A stretch of DNA of 64,000 nt from Parasphingorhabdus litoris DSM 22379. Its GTDB lineage: Bacteria; Pseudomonadota; Alphaproteobacteria; Sphingomonadales; Sphingomonadaceae. The translations under genes and the position numbers were made by a program. Positions 51,762 through 59,428 of this stretch are shown here, one piece after another (within the stretch, counting starts at the first letter, position 1; each line of letters opens with the position of its first letter). The notes under the pieces are model-generated. The model saw nothing but the letters and a program-made list of their open reading frames with translations, was not told where the DNA came from and made no database searches. The stretch is taken from assembly GCF_020906275.1 (NCBI RefSeq), contig NZ_CP086727.1, positions 558,001 through 622,000 on the forward strand, read 5' to 3'.

Positions 51762-53098
51762 CGACCGATCAAAATAGAATATCTTCGTTTAGCCGACGCT
51801 CGGTTCTTGGCGCCATCGGGGCTAGCGCTTTTCTGGCTGGTGCGCCGACCGCAGCTTTTGCAAAGTCTCTCGCTCGGCCGGTATCGCCCTTTCCGGGCCT
51901 GACCAAGATTATCAATGATTATGTCGCCGAGAAAAAAGTGGCAGGCATGTTGGCTGCTATCGGCATGGGGCAGGCCGATCCCATGATCATTGCCGCTGGC
52001 ACCCACAAACTGGGTGGTGAAAAGCCGGTTGATAGGAATACGCTATGGCGTCTCTATTCACAGACCAAGCCGGTAACCGGCATAGCCATCATGATGCTGA
52101 TCGAGGACGGCCAGTTAAAATTGGACCAGCCGCTGGCCGAAATTCTGCCCGAATTTTCTGATATGCGGGTTTTGCAAAATCCCGAAGGATCGCTCGACGA
52201 GACGGTAGCGGCGCGGACGCAAATCACCATTCGTCATTTGCTGACTCATACCGCTGGTCTGGGCTATTCTATCATTAGTAAAGGTCCGATCCAGAAAGCA
52301 TACATAGCTGAAGGTATCACGCCCGGCGTCGTTAGCCGTACGCCTCTTCCCGGTACAGAGCCCGGACCGCCAACGCCGGATATTGAAACCTTCTCGAAAA
52401 ATCTCGCCTCTTTGCCGCTGGTCTATGAGCCAGGCACAAAATGGAGCTACTCCGTCAGTCTCGACCTGTTGGGCTATGTGGTTCAAGTCGCTTCGGGCAT
52501 GCCGTTAGAAGAGTTTTTGCAAAAACGCATGTTCGATCCACTAGGTATGAAGGACACATTCTTCCAGCTGCCTGCTGACCGGGTTGCAGATTTCACGGAC
52601 AATTATGCGCCCTTTGGCGGAACCCTGATCCCGATCGATCCGGCCGCAAACAGCATTTATCTGGATAAGCCTGCTTTTGCCTTTGGGGGTGCTGGTCTGG
52701 TTGGATCTGCAGCGGATTATGACAAGTTTCTCTCCATGTTACTTGGGTTCGGAACCTATCGAGGAACCGCAATCATGCAGCCGGAAACGGCCAAGCTCGG
52801 CATGTCGAACCTGCTTCCAGAGAACGCTGATTTGAAGGGGACATGGGTTGCCAAGCAAGGCTTTGGCGCTGGCGGCCGTGCGGGCCTTGGGACGACGGAA
52901 AGTCCGGCTGGAACCTTCGGTTGGGGCGGCGCTGCTGGCACGGCGGCTTTTGTCGATACTGGCAATGGCTTCCGGGCAGGGGGCTATACGCAATATATGC
53001 CGTCCAACACCTATCCGTTCCAATCGAATTTCCCGAAATATGTCTATGCCGACTTGATGAAGCAAATGTCGGCAGGTGAAGGTAAAACCAGTCCGTGA
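51758..53098 (+). CDS. Tat-exported serine hydrolase, beta-lactamase family
   Basis: 446 residues. N-terminal twin-arginine signal (SRRSVLGAIGASAFLAGAPTAAFA) predicts folded export to the periplasm. Nucleophile motif SQTK near residue 104 (WRLYSQTKPVTGIAIMMLI), conserved HLLTHTAGLGY, and the Tyr motif YSVSLDLLG. Belongs to class C-type/esterase family. Substrate may be an ester, amide or cell-wall peptide; a resistance role cannot be inferred. Start overlaps the mutY stop by ATGA, and its own stop overlaps nudC by GTGA. Confidence 0.88.
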   Translation: MTTDQNRISSFSRRSVLGAIGASAFLAGAPTAAFAKSLARPVSPFPGLTKIINDYVAEKKVAGMLAAIGMGQADPMIIAAGTHKLGGEKPVDRNTLWRLYSQTKPVTGIAIMMLIEDGQLKLDQPLAEILPEFSDMRVLQNPEGSLDETVAARTQITIRHLLTHTAGLGYSIISKGPIQKAYIAEGITPGVVSRTPLPGTEPGPPTPDIETFSKNLASLPLVYEPGTKWSYSVSLDLLGYVVQVASGMPLEEFLQKRMFDPLGMKDTFFQLPADRVADFTDNYAPFGGTLIPIDPAANSIYLDKPAFAFGGAGLVGSAADYDKFLSMLLGFGTYRGTAIMQPETAKLGMSNLLPENADLKGTWVAKQGFGAGGRAGLGTTESPAGTFGWGGAAGTAAFVDTGNGFRAGGYTQYMPSNTYPFQSNFPKYVYADLMKQMSAGEGKTSP

Positions 53099-54027
53099 GT
53101 GATCCCGTCCTGCCGATTATGACCAGCGATCTGAGCGCCATCATTCCGACTTTTGCAGGCGGAACTATGGATCGCGCCGATCAGGTTCGGGTCAATCCAG
53201 AGCGGCTGAAAGAAGCGATGATGCGGCCCAACGCGCGGCTGCTCAAACTGGACGGATTAAGCCCGGTTTTTGATGCCATGGGTGATCTCGCCTGGGGACC
53301 GCTGTATGAAGCATCGCCGGACAATGATCTGTTACTGCTGGGCATAGACGGAGATACGCCTTGTTTCGCGGAGCTTAATGGCGTGGGGAGCGCTATGCCC
53401 CATGCCGATCCAAGGCTTTGGCAATCGCTGGGCATGCTCCCGCCCGAGCAGGCCGCCATTTATGCCACCGCGCGCAGTCTGGTCGACTGGCATGCGCGGC
53501 ACCGGTTTTGCGCCAATTGCGGCAAGCCAACAGAGTCCCGCAAAGGTGGCTGGGCGCGCCAATGTGACAAGGAAAAGGACGGCTGCGGCGCGGAACATTT
53601 TCCGCGTACGGATCCAGTCGCGATCATGCTGGCGGAATGTGAGGGAAAAATCCTGCTCGGCCGACAACCACGCTTTCCGCCCAAACGCTTTTCGGCACTG
53701 GCTGGTTTTATCGAACCGGGCGAAAGCATCGAAGGCGGCGTTGCTCGTGAGCTCTGGGAAGAAGCGGGCATCAGAGTCCGCAATGTGCGCTATATTGCCA
53801 GCCAGCCCTGGCCCTTTCCATCTTCTCTAATGATGGCCTGTACCAGCGTGACCGATGATCCAACTTTGACGCTGGACGAAGAAGAAATTGAGGAAGCCGC
53901 GTGGTTTTCGTTGGATGAAGTGAAGGCCGCCATGAACGGCGATGCTGATGCGCCCTTTATAGCGCCACCGCCTTTTGCAATTGCCTATAATTTGCTCAAG
54001 AATTGGATGGATGAGCAGGAACGGTAA
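53095..54027 (+). CDS. nudC: NAD+ diphosphatase / RNA deNADding enzyme NudC
   Basis: 310 residues from GTG 53095, overlapping the upstream stop. Zinc ribbon (about 138-168, RFCANCGK...CDKEKDGC), the Nudix box GFIEPGESIEGGVARELWEEAGI at about 203-225, and the diagnostic SQPWPFPSS motif about 17 residues later. Hydrolyses NADH or NAD-capped RNA. Last gene of the mutY operon. The N-terminal region is typical for the family. Confidence 0.94.
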   Translation: MSDPVLPIMTSDLSAIIPTFAGGTMDRADQVRVNPERLKEAMMRPNARLLKLDGLSPVFDAMGDLAWGPLYEASPDNDLLLLGIDGDTPCFAELNGVGSAMPHADPRLWQSLGMLPPEQAAIYATARSLVDWHARHRFCANCGKPTESRKGGWARQCDKEKDGCGAEHFPRTDPVAIMLAECEGKILLGRQPRFPPKRFSALAGFIEPGESIEGGVARELWEEAGIRVRNVRYIASQPWPFPSSLMMACTSVTDDPTLTLDEEEIEEAAWFSLDEVKAAMNGDADAPFIAPPPFAIAYNLLKNWMDEQER

Positions 54028-54193
54028 ATGATGTGCTGACTTGATTCTTGGAGAATACGGGGATCAAAATGGCTGAGAAAAACAGTTAACCTGAGGCTGT
54101 CTATCTAGTGCAGCGCGAACTCGGTTGATGCTTTAACAATCTATCAAATTTTATCCGGCCACAGTCAGCTAATCCGAAAGCAATTGACTAGAA

Positions 54194-54221
54194 CAGTAAT
54201 TTCTGTAATTACTGAAATTAC
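54194..54221. promoter_or_regulatory. Operator-like dyad upstream of GbsR-type gene
   Basis: A near-perfect palindrome with arms GTAATTTC/GAAATTAC around a GTAATTAC core (54196-54221). It also contains CAGTAATTTCTG (54194-54205), the exact reverse complement of a 12-mer upstream of the next transcription unit at 54845. It ends 17 bp before the regulator's start, so binding would block transcription or translation. Autoregulation by the GbsR-type protein is the simplest reading. Confidence 0.7.
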
Positions 54222-54237
54222 GAAAGGTTGATTCGCT

Positions 54238-54786
54238 ATGGGCGTTGAAAAATATCCAGAGGCAATGGAGTTTATTCTTCATTGGGGCGAAATGGGAACG
54301 CATTGGGGGGCGAATCGTTCGGTTGCCCAGGTTCATGCGCTTCTTTATCTTAGTAAAGACCCGCTGGATGCCGAGAGTATTTGCGAAGCGCTTAAGCTTG
54401 CAAGATCAAATGTATCCAATGCTTTGAAAGACCTTCAAGGATATGGTGTTGTTAAACGCACCCATGTTCCAGGTGATCGCCGTGATCATTTTGTTGCGGA
54501 AACGGACCTGTGGGTCATGTTCATGGCAATTGCCGCGGAGCGTAAGCGGAGAGAGATTGATCCGATTATTTCGAAGCTTTCCGAGCTGGAAAAACGTTTG
54601 GCGGATAGTCAGAATCTACCCGTTCATATCCATCAACGTATTGGTCGTATGCATCAATTTATCGGTACTCTTACCAATTGGTACGAACAGGTACGCGGGC
54701 TGAAGAAAAGCACGTTGATTGCGCTAATGAAGCTCGGCAGCAAAGTAGCCCGCTTCATTCCCGGTTCCGACAAGAACGAAACTTAA
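54238..54786 (+). CDS. GbsR/MarR-family transcriptional regulator
   Basis: 182 residues. Winged HTH (about 18-92): MGTHWGANRSVAQVHALLYLSKDPLDAESICEALKLARSNVSNALKDLQGYGVVKR, in the GbsR arrangement. A helical C-terminal region (about 105-165) provides the dimer interface. Two copies of a 12-bp operator core flank it: just before its start and before the downstream membrane-protein gene, indicating control of itself and that gene. GbsR-type proteins usually sense small osmolytes, but the ligand here is unknown. Confidence 0.85.
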   Translation: MGVEKYPEAMEFILHWGEMGTHWGANRSVAQVHALLYLSKDPLDAESICEALKLARSNVSNALKDLQGYGVVKRTHVPGDRRDHFVAETDLWVMFMAIAAERKRREIDPIISKLSELEKRLADSQNLPVHIHQRIGRMHQFIGTLTNWYEQVRGLKKSTLIALMKLGSKVARFIPGSDKNET

Positions 54787-54802
54787 ATTTCAGGAGGACG
54801 CT

Positions 54803-54841
54803 ATGCCGCCCGCGCAGAACCATATTCATTATTTTCTCTAA
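54803..54841 (+). CDS. Possible 12-residue leader ORF
   Basis: ATG 54803 lies six bases after a perfect AGGAGG and reads MPPAQNHIHYFL before TAA at 54839-54841. The stop ends four bases before the second GbsR-type operator. A strong ribosome site on such a short frame suggests a leader or decoy translation start rather than chance, but the evidence is only the sequence pattern. Could alternatively be the remnant of a lost gene start. Confidence 0.35.
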   Translation: MPPAQNHIHYFL

Positions 54842-54844
54842 TAA

Positions 54845-54856
54845 CAGAAATTACTG
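54845..54856. promoter_or_regulatory. Second copy of GbsR-type operator core
   Basis: CAGAAATTACTG, the exact reverse complement of CAGTAATTTCTG at 54194-54205. It lies 28 bp upstream of the membrane-protein start codon. The repeated use before two successive genes in the same orientation supports a shared regulator. Confidence 0.65.
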
Positions 54857-54884
54857 AAACAAAGATATTGTAAAGGACGTAACC

Positions 54885-55280
54885 ATGACCGTTATCGCTT
54901 ATAGCTTGTATCTCCTCATTGCGATCAGCATGACCATTTGGGTTGCATTCACGCTATCTACCAATGGAAAGGTCTATTTGATCCGCTGTTTCGGGCATGA
55001 CGATGAGCTGGCAACTTCAATCAATCACCTGCTAGTTGTCGGCTTCTATTTGGTGAATTTCGGGTTCATCGCTTTAGCGCTTAGTGCGGCAGGGTCTGCT
55101 GATACGGCCGTTGAAGTGATGCGATTCCTCGGCTGGTATGTTGGCGTTGCAACGCTTGTCTTGGGCGCTATGCACTTTTTTAACATGGCCTTGATTACCC
55201 GTCATGGACGCAAGGTTGCAGACTGGGTTCACGATCAAGCCCCTGCAGCCGAATATCCGGCCAGACGTAAAGTGGATTAA
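54885..55280 (+). CDS. Conserved membrane protein, likely GbsR-type target
   Basis: 131 residues from ATG 54885, behind AAAGGA. Three hydrophobic segments (about 5-25, 48-70, 83-105) and a cytoplasmic, charged C-terminus. I do not recognise a named family. Its promoter region carries the second copy of the operator core found before the adjacent regulator, so the regulator probably controls it. A strong terminator follows 16 bp after the stop. Confidence 0.75.
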   Translation: MTVIAYSLYLLIAISMTIWVAFTLSTNGKVYLIRCFGHDDELATSINHLLVVGFYLVNFGFIALALSAAGSADTAVEVMRFLGWYVGVATLVLGAMHFFNMALITRHGRKVADWVHDQAPAAEYPARRKVD

Positions 55281-55296
55281 GATTCACTGCTATCAT

Positions 55297-55329
55297 AAGT
55301 CTCACCGGATCCAATTCGGTGAGACTTTT
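55297..55329 (+). terminator. Rho-independent terminator after the membrane-protein gene
   Basis: An 11-bp stem AAGTCTCACCG/CGGTGAGACTT encloses a 9-base loop and ends in TTTTC, 16 bp after the stop codon. Confidence 0.88.
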
Positions 55330-55376
55330 CATGCCATCGCTTAGGATCGATAAAGACAATGGTGAGCGCAAAAGAA

Positions 55377-55402
55377 AACAGGCCGGATCGCTCCGGCCTG
55401 TT
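55377..55402 (-). terminator. Rho-independent terminator of the haloperoxidase gene
   Basis: On the minus strand AACAGGCCGG pairs with CCGGCCTGTT around a 6-base loop, followed by TTTC. It lies 29 bp beyond the haloperoxidase stop. A further 10-bp inverted repeat (ATTTTGTGAA/TTCACAAAAT, 55411-55440) overlaps the stop codon itself. Confidence 0.8.
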
Positions 55403-55431
55403 CCCCTGTTATTTTGTGAACGTGACGACAT

Positions 55432-57537
55432 TCACAAAATCATTTGTTCCCCAGGGACATGGCGCAGCCACCATTCCTGATTGGAAATCTGTTTGCCGGT
55501 GCGATCGATGATCGTCAGCGTTGCCGCCGAATCCGCCTGACCATTGATTGAGATGAAATCTCCATCAAAGCTGGTGAAGGTCGTTTCCATCGGATCACCG
55601 TAGGTTGGTGCCTGCTCAAGCAGAATTCCGACCGCGACACGTTCGCCCATGCGCAGGCTGTCATAATAGTCGGAATAATAATGCACGCCTGCCATATTCC
55701 GGCCGATCGAGATATTCGCCGCCAGCTTGTCGAGTTCACCCTGAATGGTCAGTGCGCCTGTATATTTGCTGTCCTGTACCAAGCGGTTGCCACTGGCATT
55801 TGGAACATAGACAATTGGCGTGCCATCTGGTTCGACCAACGGGCGTTCAACGCCGCTATCACTACCTTCAAACATCTCGAAAAAGGCTTTGACCATCGTG
55901 ACACAGCCACCTGCCACTGTTGCATGGCCAGCACCATAGGCTGGGTGCATCGGTGAACCTTCAGGGAAAGCCATGGGTAGCAGCAGATTGCAGTCATCGA
56001 AATTGCTAAACGGTGTTGAACCGCCAGCACAATCGGTCAGGCGCATATCATTCATCGCTGTCTCATTCTGTGCTTCGTTATGAGCAATTAACGCTGCTTT
56101 CAGCGCGCCCGGCAATTCACTGTGCATATGCTCAAATGCCGCCTGTGCATCACCCAGCTTGTCGGCATCGCCGCATTCAACCAGCGCCATACGTCCGCCC
56201 ATCAGCTCGGGACGGGCCCGGCGGTGATAGTTGAATTTTTCACGACGCACCGCCTTCAGGCAGCGAGTGGCCACTTCGGTGACCAGCGACAAAATATGTG
56301 GTCCGCCAAAAGTAGCGAATGCCGTCCGCCTTGCCGATGCAGTGCTGCTGTCGCGGAAACCGGGTTCGGGGAAACCCTTCGAGGCAGGAACGCCCATTGC
56401 ATCAATGATCAGCACGGCATTGAGATAGGCTTCATAAAGCGCATCAAAATGCACGTAGGTTGCCAGGTCGCGCGGCGTTGTAATGAACCGGCGTTTCTCT
56501 TCGAACAAATTAGCACCTCTGAAATCTGCGCCATTTTGTACATCACGCCAGGTCGGCCAGTCGGTCATATGATCGAGGCAGCTTTTGTGAACCGTCGTAC
56601 GCTGATCGATTGACAAGCTGCCATAGCGAATAAAACCGTCCTGCAGGTCATAGCCTGCATCCTTACCTGGGAAGCTTGCGGCGCCTCCGCCAGGGCCAGC
56701 CAGGCCGGTATTGCCGATCAGCATGAACTGCGACACATAAGGCCCGACCAGGGATCCCTTGGTTGAACCTCGAAATACGGTTTCGGTGGTGAGGGCGGCG
56801 GCAACGGGATTGCTGTCATCCTGTGTCCGCGCGAAGCGGCGATTGCGTTCGAAATTATTGAGCCCGTCAGCATCTACATAGGCGGGCGTAGATGATCTGA
56901 CGCCGGTGCCGCTAAAATAGGGCATGCTGTTCAGGGCATCGACAACCTCAGCGGATGTGAGCTGTGCATCGCTGTCGCCATCGCAAAGCTGCTTGGCGCT
57001 GTCACCTTCGCAGATGCTGGTGAACGGCACGTCGCGTAAGATGGCAAGGCCGTAAACCTCAGCCATTTCAGCTGCTTTTTCAGATGAACCAACGCGTGGG
57101 GCGGGGGCCATCCCGACGCTGTCTGCATCTGGTCCTTGCAGTTCATAGACATGACCAGCACGCGGGCTCTCCCAGCCGCGCCATTGTGGTATTTGGCTGT
57201 TCACTGTGCATTGGAACGTCGGCTCGGTAGTCTCTGCCGCGCGGTCGGTGGCATCTTTGACGATATTTTCAAACAGATTGTTGTCGTCGCTGTTTATTGC
57301 TTCGACAAATGTGCGATAATCGTCGCCAAAAGAGAGTATACCAAATTCATCATGATGCAGTCCTTTGGTAAAGTTGGTGGGGAATTTGGAACCGGCATAG
57401 TCGAGTTCCTCGGCATTGTTGCGGGACGCGGCATGCGGCCGGGTTCGGGATATTTCCGCTGCCAGTTCCCGCAATTCTTTCGCTTTGCGGGCGCGTTCGG
57501 TGCCGTTGGGGCAGGGTACATTATGGGATAGTTTCAC
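55432..57537 (-). CDS. Vanadium-dependent haloperoxidase, algal/VBPO type
   Basis: 701 residues, no signal peptide. Vanadate-site residues can be placed: Lys434 and Arg442 (KFNYHRRARPE, K-X7-R as in brown-algal bromoperoxidase), then MHPAYGAGHATVAGG with His531 and His538, and Arg613 and His619 in IGRNMAGVHYYSDYYDS (R-X5-H). The PxYxSGH motif here reads GAGH: the serine that hydrogen-bonds vanadate in studied enzymes is Ala536. Oxidises halide with hydrogen peroxide. Halide preference cannot be told. Isolated gene, with a terminator and a 285-bp upstream gap. Confidence 0.9.
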   Translation of the reverse strand: MKLSHNVPCPNGTERARKAKELRELAAEISRTRPHAASRNNAEELDYAGSKFPTNFTKGLHHDEFGILSFGDDYRTFVEAINSDDNNLFENIVKDATDRAAETTEPTFQCTVNSQIPQWRGWESPRAGHVYELQGPDADSVGMAPAPRVGSSEKAAEMAEVYGLAILRDVPFTSICEGDSAKQLCDGDSDAQLTSAEVVDALNSMPYFSGTGVRSSTPAYVDADGLNNFERNRRFARTQDDSNPVAAALTTETVFRGSTKGSLVGPYVSQFMLIGNTGLAGPGGGAASFPGKDAGYDLQDGFIRYGSLSIDQRTTVHKSCLDHMTDWPTWRDVQNGADFRGANLFEEKRRFITTPRDLATYVHFDALYEAYLNAVLIIDAMGVPASKGFPEPGFRDSSTASARRTAFATFGGPHILSLVTEVATRCLKAVRREKFNYHRRARPELMGGRMALVECGDADKLGDAQAAFEHMHSELPGALKAALIAHNEAQNETAMNDMRLTDCAGGSTPFSNFDDCNLLLPMAFPEGSPMHPAYGAGHATVAGGCVTMVKAFFEMFEGSDSGVERPLVEPDGTPIVYVPNASGNRLVQDSKYTGALTIQGELDKLAANISIGRNMAGVHYYSDYYDSLRMGERVAVGILLEQAPTYGDPMETTFTSFDGDFISINGQADSAATLTIIDRTGKQISNQEWWLRHVPGEQMIL

Positions 57538-57822
57538 TTTTACATCTCCTTAAATCAAGAAAATGCGACCTGAGGCGGCGTCCAGTTTCTTCGGGGGAGG
57601 ATCGCTGCTTCTGATAAGGGAGATACAGCTAAATCATTCCCGCCAGATTGGAAAAAATCGACATGCAAGCCTTTGCAATATAGGCGTTTTTATACAATTT
57701 GGCGACTAAGTAGATGAGAATATTGCCAATATTTCTGACACCCAGTCGCAGGCGGAAAATCGCTAGGCTACTGATTTTAAACACAAAATTATTTGCGCCA
57801 TTATGGGATGGCGGAAATAATT
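57538..57822. other. Intergenic region upstream of haloperoxidase
   Basis: 285 bp between the divergent-facing haloperoxidase start and the DUF1489 stop. It must contain the haloperoxidase promoter. The right part is AT-rich. An imperfect dyad AATATTG/CAATATT lies near 57718-57735. No gene is seen. Confidence 0.4.
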
Positions 57823-58236
57823 CTACACCAAACCTAATCTCGATAGTTCGCCGAGCATCTCTGCCGGCATTTCTTCAGCCCCTTCTGCGCCCTCGCCAAG
57901 ATCAGGCGGTGCGTCTTTCTCTTCCAGATAGCGCCAGCCCTGATGCGCACGGCGGGGTATGGTCTGCACAGCGACGAGCTTTGGTTCCAGCCTGATCCAC
58001 TGGCGGCCTTCGCCATTATCCTGAAAACCGATAATTGGACTGCGGCCAACAATTTTCTTCGTGTGAATCCAATAAAGTGATCCACCAACCATTTCGGCGT
58101 GTCGTTTCGGCAAATAGCGGGTGGTCAGACGCGCTTCACCATTTGTTGCTTCATTGCCGATATGGGATTCCAGCCAGGCCCGCAAAGTTGCGGGACTTTC
58201 ACTCCGAAAAGCGATTTTTGTCATGTTAAGCGGCAT
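57823..58236 (-). CDS. DUF1489 family protein
   Basis: 137 residues; start at ATG 58234-58236 or, four codons later, the second Met (MPLNMTKIAFRSESPATLRAWLE). The family core is visible: LTTRYLPKRHAEMVGGSLYWIHTKKIVGRSPIIGF and RQWIRLEPKLVAVQTIPRRAHQGWRYLEEKDAPPDL. DUF1489 is a small cytoplasmic protein family of Alphaproteobacteria with no known function. Divergent from the Cys-rich orphan, 165 bp apart. Confidence 0.88.
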   Translation of the reverse strand: MPLNMTKIAFRSESPATLRAWLESHIGNEATNGEARLTTRYLPKRHAEMVGGSLYWIHTKKIVGRSPIIGFQDNGEGRQWIRLEPKLVAVQTIPRRAHQGWRYLEEKDAPPDLGEGAEGAEEMPAEMLGELSRLGLV

Positions 58237-58345
58237 GAGGCTTATGTGTGGTGACCGGCCGGATTAGTCAAGCGAGATGGAATCGATACTCGGCCCCCAT
58301 AGCTGAGATCACTCAATCCATCGCATCAGTCTCATTTTTTTGATT

Positions 58346-58364
58346 GCAAATGATTATCAATAGC
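58346..58364. promoter_or_regulatory. Fur-box-like site upstream of Cys-rich orphan
   Basis: GCAAATGATTATCAATAGC resembles the Fur box GATAATGATAATCATTATC, with the central ATGAT-ATCA core intact and flanks near-symmetrical. It lies about 40 bp upstream of the gene start at 58403, in a position to repress. Which iron regulator the organism uses cannot be told here. Confidence 0.55.
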
Positions 58365-58402
58365 ATATTAATATGTTCGAATCTGAAAGAGGAGAAGCGA
58401 AT

Positions 58403-58882
58403 ATGGGACTATGGTCGGGAAAACCGGAGCCGGGAACCTGGGGAACAGGAAATCTGGGGTCTGGCAGTTTGAAAAAGCTGATGACGCCTTTGCCCGATCT
58501 GATGTCTCTTGCTGCCTCGGAAGCCAGAATCATCATGTCCCTACGCGTCGTGGTGATGAGCCAGAAATGCTACCGTGACTCTCGTCCCTATCTTCAGGAT
58601 CGTTTGGGTGATGAGTTTGCCGCAAACCGTTTCCTGATCATGGTTGAGGCGATTGGTGAGGCTTGGCCGGAAAGCGTGAAAATCGCGCGTGCCTGTTGTC
58701 CGCACACCATGCCGGACGAGATGTTGCTGCTAAACATGCTCTGCTATGTCCGGCAAGAATGTCGCCCGGGCTTTGACGCTTTGATTTGTGAAATGATCGC
58801 ACCATGCGGCCGGGATCGGATATATACTGATATGCGCAACTTCGTGACGACCTATAAAGCTTGGTCGACGGAAAGCCGATGA
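58403..58882 (+). CDS. Cys-rich hypothetical protein, possibly iron-regulated
   Basis: 159 residues from ATG 58403 (MGLWSGKPEPGTWGTGNLGSGS); the frame opens ten codons earlier but this start has GGAGAAG. After a Gly/Pro-rich N-terminus the rest looks helical. Seven cysteines are spread over SQKCYRD, RACCPH, NMLCYVRQECRPGFD, ICEMIAPCGRD. No membrane segment. I do not recognise a family. A Fur-like box upstream and the Cys/His content suggest metal or redox function, but this is inference. Confidence 0.65.
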   Translation: MGLWSGKPEPGTWGTGNLGSGSLKKLMTPLPDLMSLAASEARIIMSLRVVVMSQKCYRDSRPYLQDRLGDEFAANRFLIMVEAIGEAWPESVKIARACCPHTMPDEMLLLNMLCYVRQECRPGFDALICEMIAPCGRDRIYTDMRNFVTTYKAWSTESR

Positions 58883-58912
58883 ACATTGCGGTCGGTCGTC
58901 AAGTAGTGATCG

Positions 58913-59425
58913 TTACCGACTGTGGCGCTCAAACATGATGACGTCGCTATCCTTATATTGGCGGATCCCGGTCTGCTGATATCCCAACTTACCCGCCAAT
59001 TTTATGGACGGTGCATTGTCTGGACTGATGATGCAAACGGTTTTGTCTGGCGCGAATGTGTCTTGCAGCCAGCTTTGGGCCGCGGACATGGCTTCAAAGG
59101 CATATCCTTTATTTTGACCCGCTGTGGACAATATCCAGGCAGCTTCATGAAAAGCGTCAAAATCCGCGCCGATGCCGCGGCGGAAATCACCGAAACCGGC
59201 ATCCCCGATATAGCGATCCGTTGCTTTTTCGATGACTGCAAATAGCCCATATCCTAACAATTCCCAGCGCCCGAAATGAGCCAGAAATCTTAGCCAGGCG
59301 TCGTCATCTGATGATGGTTCTCGCCCAATAAACTGCATGACCTCGGGGTCTTGCGACATGGCTTTGAAGGGCTCAAAATCACTGGCCACATGGGGACGGA
59401 GTAAAAGCCGTTCAGTTTCAATCAT
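58913..59425 (-). CDS. GNAT family N-acetyltransferase (RimJ/RimL-like)
   Basis: 170 residues starting MIETERLLLRPHVASDFEPFKAMSQDPEVMQFIG, the opening typical of RimL-type acetyltransferases that act on protein N-termini or small amines. The acetyl-CoA region is around WILSTAGQNKGYAFEAMSAAQSW, though the usual R/Q-X-X-G-X-G/A motif is altered to QNKGYA. It follows mgtE by 3 bp, so the two form an operon. Substrate unknown. Confidence 0.87.
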   Translation of the reverse strand: MIETERLLLRPHVASDFEPFKAMSQDPEVMQFIGREPSSDDDAWLRFLAHFGRWELLGYGLFAVIEKATDRYIGDAGFGDFRRGIGADFDAFHEAAWILSTAGQNKGYAFEAMSAAQSWLQDTFAPDKTVCIISPDNAPSIKLAGKLGYQQTGIRQYKDSDVIMFERHSR

Positions 59426-59428
59426 ATC

